The notes under the pieces are model-generated. The model was not told the DNA's origin, did not search any database, and saw only the letters and a program-made list of their open reading frames with translations. Positions 1-6,930 of a stretch of 14,678 nucleotides of DNA are shown here, in pieces. This DNA comes from Candidatus Faecivivens stercoravium (GTDB lineage Bacteria; Bacillota; Clostridia; Oscillospirales; Ruminococcaceae): assembly GCA_018712425.1 (NCBI GenBank), contig DVHA01000104.1, positions 1 through 14,678 of the forward strand. Reading direction: 5' to 3'. The position numbers were made by a program, and so were the translations under genes. Position 1 is the first letter of the stretch. Each line of letters opens with the position of its first letter.

Positions 1-905
1 ACAGTGCGCTGTTTTGCAAAGTTCTCTTCAATAATCGCCTTCAGCTCGAGGTTGTTGGCGACCCGGTTGACGTTGCAGTCAAAGCGGGGGTCTTCCACCA
101 GCTCCGGCATATGGAGGATTTTCTCGCAGAAGATTTTGTAGAGCTTGTCGTTGCCGCAGCCGATGACGAACCAGCCGTCCGACGCCTCATAGGAGTCGTA
201 GGGGGCGATGGAGGCGTAGGCGTTGCCCATCCGCTTGGGGTTCTCGTGGCTCACCTCATACCGCTGGTAGGCGTTTTCCAGCGACGCGACGACCGAGTCG
301 ATGAGGGCGACGTCGACCCGCTGGCCGACGCCGGTGGTGTGGCGGGCCTCGATGGCGGCGAGGATGCCGATCGCGAGGTTCATCCCCCCCAGCACGTCCC
401 CGATGGCCGAGCCGACCCGGGTGGGGCCGTTGCCGGGGTGGCCGGTGACCGACATCAGGCCGCCCATCGCCTGGGAGATGATGTCATAGCCCGGGCGCAT
501 CGCGTACCGGCCGTAGCTGCCGAAGCCGGAGACGGCGGCGTAGATGAGCCGGGGGTTAATCTCTTTCAGTACGTCGTACCCCAGCCCCAGCTTGTCCATG
601 ACGCCCGGGCGGTAGTTTTCCAGCACGACGTCGGCCTTTGCCGCCAGCTTTTTAAAGATTTCCTTCCCCTCGGGCGATTTGAGGTTAAGGGTGATGCCTT
701 TTTTGTTGCGGTTTAAGTTCCCGTAGTAGAGGCTTTCGCCGTTTACATAGGGGCCGTAGGCGCGGGCGTCGTCCCCGCGGCCGGGCAGCTCGATCTTGAT
801 GACGTTGGCGCCGAGGTCGGCCAGCATCGCCCCGCAGTAGGGCCCGGCGATGACCCGGGTGAGGTCGAGGATGGTGATGTTTTCAAGGGCAAGGTGTTCG
901 GACAT
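1..905 (-). CDS. CaiB/BaiF (class III) CoA-transferase, 3' end outside window
   Basis: The first 301 codons of a class III CoA-transferase are present; the family is usually about 400 residues, so roughly the last quarter lies beyond the left edge. Visible family features are the N-terminal DLTRVIAGPYCG segment (residues 14-25), the RNKKGITLNLK segment (66-76), and SAIGDVLGG near 166-173. Asp170 in that last segment aligns with the catalytic aspartate that forms the acyl anhydride in formyl-CoA transferase. These enzymes move CoA between carboxylic acids in the cytoplasm; the substrate cannot be read from sequence. GGAGG lies 7 nt before the ATG. The gene is 62 bp downstream of an XRE gene and in line with two AtuA-type genes, which suggests activation of an acid whose acyl-CoA is handled by the same pathway. 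The family call is secure; the pathway is inferred. Confidence 0.93.
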   Translation of the reverse strand, partial: MSEHLALENITILDLTRVIAGPYCGAMLADLGANVIKIELPGRGDDARAYGPYVNGESLYYGNLNRNKKGITLNLKSPEGKEIFKKLAAKADVVLENYRPGVMDKLGLGYDVLKEINPRLIYAAVSGFGSYGRYAMRPGYDIISQAMGGLMSVTGHPGNGPTRVGSAIGDVLGGMNLAIGILAAIEARHTTGVGQRVDVALIDSVVASLENAYQRYEVSHENPKRMGNAYASIAPYDSYEASDGWFVIGCGNDKLYKIFCEKILHMPELVEDPRFDCNVNRVANNLELKAIIEENFAKQRT

Positions 906-935
906 GGGTGTTCCTCCGTTTCAATATGGAAAATC

Positions 936-956
936 CCCCGCCGGTTGGGGCAGGGG
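936..956 (-). terminator. weak hairpin between XRE and CoA-transferase genes
   Basis: On the minus strand the gap between the two genes holds CCCC-T-GCC, a 6-nt loop and GGCGGGG (7 pairs with one bulge), followed by GATTTT. The T tract is short, so this may only attenuate readthrough from the XRE gene into the CoA-transferase gene. Confidence 0.3.
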
Positions 957-967
957 CTTTGGAAAAA

Positions 968-1696
968 TCAGTAGAACTCTTCGATAAAATAGTACTGCTC
1001 GGTTTCAAGGTCGAAAAAGCAGACCATTTGGTCGCGTTCATCGTTTCCGTCGACTATCTGCCAAAGGTATGGATGGGAAAAGTCGGGAAGGTATTCCGGC
1101 GGGACCGAAAGGCTATGCAGGAAACTGTACATGAGGCTTTCCGCTTCCGCACTCGGGCCTTCTTTAAAGTTTAAGTAGAACGCTCCGCCGCCATCACCCG
1201 CGAAAAGATAGAATGTTTCTCCCTCGCCGAGAAAATCCTGGTTGCTTATGGCAAATTCCTTTGTCATATTCTCGGAGAGATCGATTCCCCAGGTGTCTTC
1301 CAGACCTCTGACCGCACGGTTCAGCTGCCGGTATTGGACGATATCCATCAGGATTAGGAAGAGAGACAGCATGGCGGCGCAAAAGAGGGCGGCGTTTTTG
1401 GTTACGTTTTTTCTCCGTCCGGTTTCCGCTTTGGCCTTCCAGACGGCCCGGGCGGTATCTTCTTCCGCTCCCGGCTGAATGGGCGTCCCGGTAAACAGGG
1501 AAAGCATCGGCTCGTCCAGCGCTTCGGCCAGCCGTGGGAACGATTCGTCATCCGGAAGGGAGACACCCTTTTCCCAGCGCTTTATAAAGAATGGCGCAAT
1601 GCCGATCTGGTCGGCCAGTTCAGCGACGGACAGACCCTTTTCTTCCCGGCGGGAGGCGATATACGCCCCCTGCCGGGCAAATTTTCTTTCTTTCAT
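968..1696 (-). CDS. XRE-family regulator with one transmembrane segment and C-terminal sensor-like domain
   Basis: A 242-residue protein. Residues about 9-63 form an XRE/Cro-type helix-turn-helix (ASRREEKGLSVAELADQIG, then FFIKRWEKGVSLPD). A basic linker (GRRKNVTK, 93-100) precedes one hydrophobic segment (about 102-120). The remaining 120 residues are acidic and aromatic and would lie outside the cytoplasm if the basic linker stays inside. I do not recognise that domain. The layout suggests a membrane-anchored DNA-binding sensor. It sits inside the atuA-caiB transcription unit in the same direction but has its own canonical promoter starting 16 nt after the stop of the upstream gene. An AGAAAG stretch lies a short way before the ATG, a weaker ribosome site than its neighbours have. 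The HTH and membrane segment are clear; the role is inferred. Confidence 0.85.
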   Translation of the reverse strand: MKERKFARQGAYIASRREEKGLSVAELADQIGIAPFFIKRWEKGVSLPDDESFPRLAEALDEPMLSLFTGTPIQPGAEEDTARAVWKAKAETGRRKNVTKNAALFCAAMLSLFLILMDIVQYRQLNRAVRGLEDTWGIDLSENMTKEFAISNQDFLGEGETFYLFAGDGGGAFYLNFKEGPSAEAESLMYSFLHSLSVPPEYLPDFSHPYLWQIVDGNDERDQMVCFFDLETEQYYFIEEFY

Positions 1697-1731
1697 GGAA
1701 CGCGCTTCTTTCTAATTTGGACTTTACCTTT

Positions 1732-1760
1732 AGAATACGCGCCTTTCCTGAGTTTGTCAA
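1732..1760 (-). promoter_or_regulatory. sigma-A promoter of the membrane XRE gene
   Basis: On the minus strand TTGACA (1755-1760) is separated by exactly 17 bp from TATTCT (1732-1737). Transcription would start about 30 bp before the XRE ATG. The -35 lies just past the stop codon of the AtuA C-terminal-type gene with no terminator between, so the XRE and caiB genes can be read from here or from the operon promoter. Confidence 0.8.
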
Positions 1761-1775
1761 TCAAAATGGATGAAG

Positions 1776-2102
1776 TTATTTTTCATCCGGATAATCGATC
1801 TTCATCCGCATAAACGCGCTGCCCATCGACTTGCCGAGGGAGTCCAGCCGCAGCGAGAAGGTGGCCCCGCCGCCGAGGGCGTGCTTCATCACGAAGTTGA
1901 AGCCATTAAGCGACGGAACCTCATACCGGATGACCTCCCCCTTGACCATGTCGCCGAAGTAGGCCTTGACCTTTTCGGGGGTGACCTGCTCTTTGATCAG
2001 CTCGTAGTCCTTGGGGTCCCGCGCGAAAACGCAGACGTTGCTGGTGTCGCCCTTGTCGCCGGAGCGGCCGTGGGCGATTTCATGCAGGTAGATTTTAGCC
2101 AT
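1776..2102 (-). CDS. AtuA C-terminal-domain-type small protein
   Basis: A 108-residue protein with the signature HEIAHGRSGDKGDTSNV at residues 7-23, the hallmark of the C-terminal domain of AtuA proteins of acyclic terpene utilisation. In many bacteria this domain is fused behind the DUF1446 domain; here it is a separate cistron 12 bp downstream of the DUF1446 gene, with its GGAGG ribosome site overlapping the upstream stop codon, so translational coupling is likely. Its biochemical function is not established; the tight linkage suggests it forms a complex with the upstream product. No membrane segment or signal peptide is seen. The start is supported by GGAGG 7 nt before the ATG. Confidence 0.87.
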   Translation of the reverse strand: MAKIYLHEIAHGRSGDKGDTSNVCVFARDPKDYELIKEQVTPEKVKAYFGDMVKGEVIRYEVPSLNGFNFVMKHALGGGATFSLRLDSLGKSMGSAFMRMKIDYPDEK

Positions 2103-2114
2103 TTTACGCCCTCC

Positions 2115-3482
2115 TTACTTGATTTCGAGAATGTGGGACTGTAGGTGCAGCGCGTCCCGGGGGATCAGCGTCGGCCAGAGGCCGATGACCTCCTGGATTT
2201 TCGCCCGCCCGCCGAAGAAGGAGGCGCCGGGAGGGCCGTTGAGCTGGAGCGGGGCAAATTCGGGGACGATCTTCGCGCACTCTTCTTTGGTCTTGGTGCG
2301 GATGGCGATCCGCAGGACGACTTCATTCAGGTCCTTGACCTCTTTGGGGTCGATTTCGGCGACGTCCAGGTGGAGGGCGTTGAGGCCGATGTAGTCAATC
2401 CGGATGTCCTCATACTGGAGGCCCTTCCGCTTCATCTTCTTCATGATGATCTCGGCGGCGTAGTGGGCCTTTTCATAGGCGTCCGGCCAGGCGAAGGAGA
2501 GCATCCCCGCGACCTTGTACCCGGCGTGGTAGCCAATCGAAAGCTTGAGGGTGTCGGGGCGGGGCTTGCCTCTCACATTCCCGACCCGTACGCGGTTCTC
2601 GCCCTGCTGGGTGAGGGTGGCATTCGAAATATCGACGACGACGTCGGGGGTGACATAGTTCGCCGGGTCGTGGACCTCGTAGAGGAACTGCTCCTTGCAG
2701 GACTGCTCGCAGATGATGCCGCCGCAGTCGGGGGCCTTGGTGATTTCAAAGGTGTCGGGGGTCAGCTCGGCGATCGGGAAGCCCAGCTCGTCCATCCGCG
2801 GGACGCCCCGCCAGTCGTACATATAGTTGCCGCCGGCGCCCTGGCCGCCGCATTCCAGCAGGTGCCCGGCCATGATGCCGCGGGCGAGGTTGTCCCAGTC
2901 GTCCGCCGCCCAGCCCATCTTGTACATCGCCGGGGCGAGGAAGAGGGCAGAGTCGGTCGAGCGGCCGGTGATGACGACGTTCGCCCCCTGTTCCAGGCAG
3001 GCGAGGGTGGGTTCGTGGCCGAAGTAGACGTTGGCGTTGAAGATCTTGTCCTTCACTTCATTGAAATCGCCGACATCGTCGATGTTCTTAAAGTCGACCC
3101 CTTCGGCCAAAAGCCGCGGGATGTCGGCCGTCAGGTCGTCGCCGGTCACATAGCCGATCTTGAGGCCGTGGAGGCCCTTTTCCTCGGCGATCTGCTTCAC
3201 CCCGTCGACGCAGCCCTCGATGTTCATGCCGCCGGCGTTGGTGAGGATGCCGATGTTCTTGCGGAAGGCCTCCTCGCCGCAGGCTTTGTAGAGCCCGAGG
3301 AAGTCCCGGGCGAAGCCGGCCGCGGGGTTTTTGATCTTCTGCCGCGCCAGAATCGACATCGTCAGCTCCGCCAGATAGTCGCAGGCCATGTAGTCCAGCG
3401 GGGCGGTGTGGACCATGTGGATGGCCGCGTCGTTTGAGTCGCCCCAGAAGCCCTGGCCGCCGCCAATGATTACCTTATCCAT
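2115..3482 (-). CDS. AtuA-like protein (DUF1446 / acyclic terpene utilisation family)
   Basis: A 455-residue protein. The N-terminus KVIIGGGQGFWGDSNDAA, the segment LDYMACDYLAELTMSILARQK, VVITGRSTDSALFL (about 169-182) and GHLLECGGQGAGG (about 206-218) are typical of the DUF1446 family, named after Pseudomonas AtuA, which is needed for citronellol/geraniol degradation. The reaction is unknown. I chose the ATG at 3482: the reading frame is open to a TTG at 3572, but the family motif begins at the ATG and an AAAGGA ribosome site precedes it. It is the first gene of a block with the AtuA C-terminal-type gene and a CoA-transferase, so an acyl-CoA-linked catabolic role is plausible, but the substrate need not be a terpene. 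Confidence 0.9.
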   Translation of the reverse strand: MDKVIIGGGQGFWGDSNDAAIHMVHTAPLDYMACDYLAELTMSILARQKIKNPAAGFARDFLGLYKACGEEAFRKNIGILTNAGGMNIEGCVDGVKQIAEEKGLHGLKIGYVTGDDLTADIPRLLAEGVDFKNIDDVGDFNEVKDKIFNANVYFGHEPTLACLEQGANVVITGRSTDSALFLAPAMYKMGWAADDWDNLARGIMAGHLLECGGQGAGGNYMYDWRGVPRMDELGFPIAELTPDTFEITKAPDCGGIICEQSCKEQFLYEVHDPANYVTPDVVVDISNATLTQQGENRVRVGNVRGKPRPDTLKLSIGYHAGYKVAGMLSFAWPDAYEKAHYAAEIIMKKMKRKGLQYEDIRIDYIGLNALHLDVAEIDPKEVKDLNEVVLRIAIRTKTKEECAKIVPEFAPLQLNGPPGASFFGGRAKIQEVIGLWPTLIPRDALHLQSHILEIK

Positions 3483-3583
3483 CCTGTCAATCCGTCCTTT
3501 CTGCCGGGAAGGGGGCCGCAAAAGATACAGTCTGCCGCCTTCCGGCCGTCGGTTTTTGTCTTCCCTCTCCAAGAAGGGGAGGG

Positions 3584-3616
3584 ATAAAACATTGTATCTT
3601 AAGTATAACGTTTTAT
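3584..3616. promoter_or_regulatory. imperfect palindrome over the atuA promoter, candidate operator
   Basis: A 33-bp dyad centred at 3600 has perfect 7-bp outer arms (ATAAAAC and GTTTTAT), and 12 of 16 positions are symmetric overall. It covers the -10 box and the expected start site of the atuA promoter, the position expected for a repressor site. The divergent LacI-family protein is the closest candidate ligand, although the centre lacks the CG step typical of many LacI operators. Confidence 0.5.
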
Positions 3617-3630
3617 TCGGCGGCTGTCAA
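3602..3630 (-). promoter_or_regulatory. sigma-A promoter of the atuA operon
   Basis: On the minus strand TTGACA (3625-3630), a 17-bp spacer and TATACT (3602-3607) make a near-consensus promoter. The start would be near 3595, giving a leader of about 113 nt before the atuA ATG. Confidence 0.85.
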
Positions 3631-3650
3631 GGGCAATTGGAAAGATTTTC

Positions 3651-3679
3651 TTGACTTTTTTTTGTGGGTTTAGTACAAT
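3651..3679 (+). promoter_or_regulatory. sigma-A promoter of the lacI-family gene, with overlapping dyad
   Basis: TTGACT (3651-3656), a 17-bp spacer and TACAAT (3674-3679). Its -35 lies only 20 bp from the -35 of the divergent atuA promoter. A dyad GTTTA-N8-TAAAC (3668-3685) surrounds the -10 box and could serve autoregulation. Confidence 0.82.
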
Positions 3680-3772
3680 TTAAACTAGGTGTATAAGGGC
3701 CTGGCCGGGGATGCCCCGGGGGATGGCAGGTCTGCTGAGATATAGGTAAATGTCGAGGAGGCAGTTTTTGTT

Positions 3773-4795
3773 ATGGCGACAATCCGGGAGGTTGCGGCGC
3801 TGGCGGGGGTATCCCTCAGCACCGTGTCGATTGTAATCAACGGCCAGGCGGCGGAGCGGAAGATCACCGACGCCACCTGCAAAAAGGTCTGGGACGCGGT
3901 GGAACAGCTGGGGTACCATCCCAACATCGCCGCCCGCAAGCTGCGGGTGCCGGACAGCGGGACGCTGACCATCGCCCTGTACTGGTCCAACGACTTCCGG
4001 ACGGCGCTGCTGGGCCGTTTTTTGCAGGGGATGCAGCGGGAGCTGTCCGCCCGGCCGGACATCGAGCTGGTGGTGGTCACCTACCCCTCCGGCGGCCTTT
4101 CCCGCCAGAGTTCCCTCAAGGAGGGGCGGCGGTTCCACGGGGCGATTATCGCAAACGCCTCGGAGGAGGACCTCGCCTTTCTGGAGGAACAGAAATTCCC
4201 CTTCCCGGTGGTCCTGTATAACCGGGAGAGCCGCTATTATTCCTTTGTGACGGTGGACGAGCGGAAGATGGGGCGGCTGGCGGCCGAAAAGCTCCTTTCC
4301 TTCGGCCACCGCAACATCTGCGTCCTCTCTTCCCCCCACAGGTTCCCCTATATGCGGGAGCGGGACGAGGGGCTGCTTTCGGCCTACCAGGCGGCCGGCT
4401 ACCCGGTCTATGAAAGCCGGATCATCGAGACCGAGTCCTCCCTCGCCGGCGGGGCGGCCGCCTGCGGGCGGATCCTGGACGCGATGGAGCCCTGCACCGC
4501 CCTCTACTGCTCCTCCGACGCGATCGGGCTGGGGGCGCTCAGGACCCTCTACGACCGGGGGCTGAAGGTGCCGGAGCAGATGTCGGTTTTATCCATTGGC
4601 AACGGCGAGCCGGCCTACGCCGCCTATTCGGTCCCGGCCCTATCGAACATCTACCTCCCGATGGAGGCGATGGCGGAGCGGTGTTTGCAGCTGGCCCTAA
4701 AACAAATTGCCGCCCATGGGGGCGGCAATGAGCAGATTTATCTGGATACGCCGGTCTACCTGCGGGAGAGCCTGGGGCCGGCGCCGGTGCGGTGA
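3773..4795 (+). CDS. LacI-family transcriptional regulator
   Basis: A 340-residue protein, the usual length of the family. Residues 2-21 (ATIREVAALAGVSLSTVSIV) form the LacI-type helix-turn-helix, and the hinge region (YHPNIAARKLRV, about 48-59) follows. Residues from about 62 resemble the periplasmic-binding-protein-like ligand and dimerisation domain, including VDERKMGRLAAEKLLSFGHRNICVL. AGGAGG lies 11 nt before the ATG. It is divergent from the atuA operon, with operators candidate on both promoters, so control of that operon and of itself is the simplest reading. The ligand is unknown. Its TGA is directly followed by the stop codon of the convergent gene, with no terminator between them. 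Confidence 0.93.
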   Translation: MATIREVAALAGVSLSTVSIVINGQAAERKITDATCKKVWDAVEQLGYHPNIAARKLRVPDSGTLTIALYWSNDFRTALLGRFLQGMQRELSARPDIELVVVTYPSGGLSRQSSLKEGRRFHGAIIANASEEDLAFLEEQKFPFPVVLYNRESRYYSFVTVDERKMGRLAAEKLLSFGHRNICVLSSPHRFPYMRERDEGLLSAYQAAGYPVYESRIIETESSLAGGAAACGRILDAMEPCTALYCSSDAIGLGALRTLYDRGLKVPEQMSVLSIGNGEPAYAAYSVPALSNIYLPMEAMAERCLQLALKQIAAHGGGNEQIYLDTPVYLRESLGPAPVR

Positions 4796-5869
4796 TCAGT
4801 CCGAGAAGTTTTCGAGGTAGATCATCGGGTCGGAGAGCACCATCCGGTCGCTCAGCCGGTACCCGTTTTCCGACCGGAAGGTCAGGACCTTGGCGGAGCG
4901 GGGGAGCGCTTCGTCGCTTAAGGGGAAGCGCATCTCCATCGCCCGGTCGCCGTAAGGGGTCTCGGACATCTTAAGGGTCCCGCCCATCATCTCGACCAGC
5001 CGGCGGGCATAGGCCCAGCTGCGGTAGGGCGGGTTCCCGTCTTTCCCGGGGTTTTCGGGGCTGGGGAGGCCGGAGTAGTTGTCGCTGAGGGTGACGAGGG
5101 CGTTTTCCCCCTCGGCCGTGAGGGTGATGCCGAAGACGGTGGAGCCTTCCTTCTCCTGGGAGAGCCCTTCCGAACAGCGGATGGTCTCGAGGATTGCCCG
5201 CCGCAGGAGCGGCCAGCTCAGCCGGGCCACCACCGGATAGTCCGGCAGCTCCGCCCGGACGGGGGCCTTCAGCCCCGGCAGCTCGACGCGGATCTCGTGG
5301 ACAAGCCGGGAGAGGGCGTCGGTCAGGTCGACCTGCTGGGGCGGGTAGCGCTCGGGGTTTAACCTGCCGGCTTCCAGCCGGTTGCAGGAGAGGGAGATCC
5401 GGCGGCAGCTGCTGTCGCCGGCGGAGAGGATATCGGTCAGCGGCAGGTAGATCTGCTCGACTGTCACGTTTTCGTCCAGCAGGATGTCTTCGATCGACGA
5501 GCGCTGCCGGACAATCGAGAGGACTTCGGTGCGGATCCGCTCCAGCTCATCTTCCGCCCAGGATTCCGGCAGCCCTTCCAGCTGGCTCTCGGGGAGGACC
5601 CGGCAGAAAAAGGCGTCCTTAAACCGGAGGACCTCCAGCTTCCAGCCGCCCAGGGCCGAGAAGATGTGGCAGCTCCCAAAATAGCGGAAGTAGGGGCGGT
5701 ATTCCCCCCCGGCGAAGAATTCCGGCAGCAGCTCCGGCAGGGTACAGCCCTGCCACACCGGCCACTGCTCTTCCGCCGCGCGGTTGGCGTAGAGGATCTC
5801 GCCGTCCTGGCCGGCGCAGAAAGCAGGGTAATCGGCGGCGTCGGTCAGCTGTAATAACACGTTTTCCAT
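4796..5869 (-). CDS. PAS protein with degenerate histidine-kinase-like ATPase domain
   Basis: A 357-residue soluble protein without membrane segments. Residues about 8-90 look like a PAS sensor domain (AFCAGQDGEILYANRAAEEQW). Residues 105-170 are helical, where a kinase dimerisation domain would lie, but no histidine occurs there in an H-box context. Residues about 180-317 resemble a HATPase_c domain: a weak G1 box LSDNYSGLP (261-269) and a G2-like region WAYARRLVEMMGGTLKMSE. The expected N-box asparagine is absent (LLRRAILETIRCSEG). I infer a pseudokinase or a very divergent sensor. There is no response regulator beside it. GGAGG precedes the ATG by 8-9 nt. The final 40 residues after the ATPase fold are unassigned. 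Confidence 0.72.
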   Translation of the reverse strand: MENVLLQLTDAADYPAFCAGQDGEILYANRAAEEQWPVWQGCTLPELLPEFFAGGEYRPYFRYFGSCHIFSALGGWKLEVLRFKDAFFCRVLPESQLEGLPESWAEDELERIRTEVLSIVRQRSSIEDILLDENVTVEQIYLPLTDILSAGDSSCRRISLSCNRLEAGRLNPERYPPQQVDLTDALSRLVHEIRVELPGLKAPVRAELPDYPVVARLSWPLLRRAILETIRCSEGLSQEKEGSTVFGITLTAEGENALVTLSDNYSGLPSPENPGKDGNPPYRSWAYARRLVEMMGGTLKMSETPYGDRAMEMRFPLSDEALPRSAKVLTFRSENGYRLSDRMVLSDPMIYLENFSD

Positions 5870-5932
5870 AGATAAAACCTCCTATTGCGGAGAGTCACAT
5901 TCAAAAAGTTTGTTCCGCCTCACTCTTCTTCC

Positions 5933-5961
5933 ATTATATCCAGATTGGGGCGGTTTGTAAA
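5933..5961 (-). promoter_or_regulatory. sigma-A promoter of the PAS/kinase-like gene
   Basis: On the minus strand TTTACA (5956-5961), a 17-bp spacer and TATAAT (5933-5938) lie about 60 bp before the start codon. Confidence 0.85.
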
Positions 5962-6066
5962 GTTAAATCAACCGGCTATTTATGGAAAAATCGAAAAAAG
6001 TCGAACGGGGGAATCTCCTGTCCGGTTTCCCCGGCCGGGCGGGGCCCCCCTTATCCGGTATATGAA

Positions 6067-6086
6067 CGGGCGGCGGTTTCCGCCCG
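6067..6086 (+). other. hairpin in the leader of the uracil-DNA glycosylase gene
   Basis: CGGGCGG, a 6-nt loop and CCGCCCG form a perfect 7-bp stem that ends 17 nt before the AAGGAGG ribosome site. It could affect translation or mRNA stability. No convincing promoter for ung could be assigned in 5960-6060. Confidence 0.4.
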
Positions 6087-6119
6087 GGACGGTATCGAAA
6101 CATAAGGAGGAATGCCCAT

Positions 6120-6785
6120 ATGCTGATTGGCAACGATTGGGACGAAGTATTAAAAGAAGAGATTGAAAGCGACTGGTTTAAGCGGCTCCAGCAGGCGGTT
6201 GCCCAGGAATACGCCCAGCACACCGTCTACCCTTCGATGGTCAACGTCTTTAACGCCCTCCGCTACACCCCCTACCGGTCGGTGAAGGCGGTCATCCTCG
6301 GCCAGGACCCCTACCACGGCCCCGGCCAGGCCCACGGCCTCGCCTTTTCGGTCCAGAAGGGGGTGCCGGTGCCGCCGTCCCTTCAGAATATCTATAAGGA
6401 GATGCACGAGGACATCGGCTTTACCATCCCGCACCACGGCTGCCTCATCAGCTGGGCGGAGCAGGGGGTGCTGCTTTTAAACACCGTCCTGACCGTCCGG
6501 GCGGGGCAGGCCGGCTCCCACCGGGGGCTGGGCTGGGAGGCTTTTACCGACGCGGTCATCCAGAAGCTGAACGACCGGGAGGCCCCGGCGGTCTTCCTCC
6601 TCTGGGGGGCCAATGCCCGGCAGAAGAAGCCGCTCATTACAAACCCCCGCCACCTGGTCTTGACCGCCGCCCACCCGAGCCCCCTGTCGGCCTACAACGG
6701 CTTTTTCGGATGCCGGCATTTTTCCCAGGCCACCCGCTTTTTAAACCAGCAGGGGATGGACATCGACTGGCAGATTCAGGATTGA
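6120..6785 (+). CDS. ung: uracil-DNA glycosylase, family 1
   Basis: A 221-residue enzyme that removes uracil from DNA in base-excision repair. The water-activating motif GQDPYHGPGQAHG lies at residues 61-73 with catalytic Asp63. LLLNTVLTVR (118-127) supplies the uracil-recognising asparagine (Asn121), and the minor-groove loop HPSPLSA is at 185-191 with catalytic His185. All key residues are intact and the length is normal. AAGGAGG lies 9 nt before the ATG. It stands alone between a divergent kinase-like gene and the convergent glgB gene, and shares a terminator with the latter. Confidence 0.98.
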   Translation: MLIGNDWDEVLKEEIESDWFKRLQQAVAQEYAQHTVYPSMVNVFNALRYTPYRSVKAVILGQDPYHGPGQAHGLAFSVQKGVPVPPSLQNIYKEMHEDIGFTIPHHGCLISWAEQGVLLLNTVLTVRAGQAGSHRGLGWEAFTDAVIQKLNDREAPAVFLLWGANARQKKPLITNPRHLVLTAAHPSPLSAYNGFFGCRHFSQATRFLNQQGMDIDWQIQD

Positions 6786-6790
6786 CGGCG

Positions 6791-6817
6791 GCCGGTTCCA
6801 GAACACCTGGAACCGGC
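6791..6817. repeat. perfect 11-bp stem-loop after ung
   Basis: GCCGGTTCCAG, a 5-nt loop and CTGGAACCGGC. It lacks a following T tract, so it is more likely an mRNA 3'-end structure upstream of the true terminator than a terminator itself. Confidence 0.6.
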
Positions 6818-6835
6818 ATACCTTTCCGGCAAGTG

Positions 6836-6883
6836 AAAAACCCCGCCGCGGAAGGGGCTCCCTCTGCGGCGGGGCTGTTTTTT
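6836..6883. terminator. bidirectional Rho-independent terminator between ung and glgB
   Basis: A 9-bp GC stem (CCCCGCCGC at 6841-6849 with GCGGCGGGG at 6866-6874) is followed on the plus strand by a T6 run (6878-6883) and preceded by A5 (6836-6840), which gives a T run on the minus strand. It can end both convergent transcripts. Confidence 0.85.
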
Positions 6884-6930
6884 GCTGGGTGAATCGAAAT
6901 TAGAGGGAGGGGGCCCCTCTGGCGGCTGTT

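Noticed and set aside
2145..3437. A 430-codon open frame on the plus strand
   Set aside because: It is antisense to the well-supported atuA gene, has no family motifs and arises from the high GC content at third codon positions. The same holds for long frames at 111-716, 7468-9012 (plus) and 11968-12993 (minus).
3483..3572. Upstream extension of the atuA frame from a TTG at 3572
   Set aside because: The extension is basic and shows no family similarity, while the ATG at 3482 begins the conserved domain and has a ribosome site.
5955..5982. Plus-strand promoter for ung (TTGTAA-N16-TATTTA)
   Set aside because: Both boxes are poor matches, and the site overlaps the strong minus-strand promoter.
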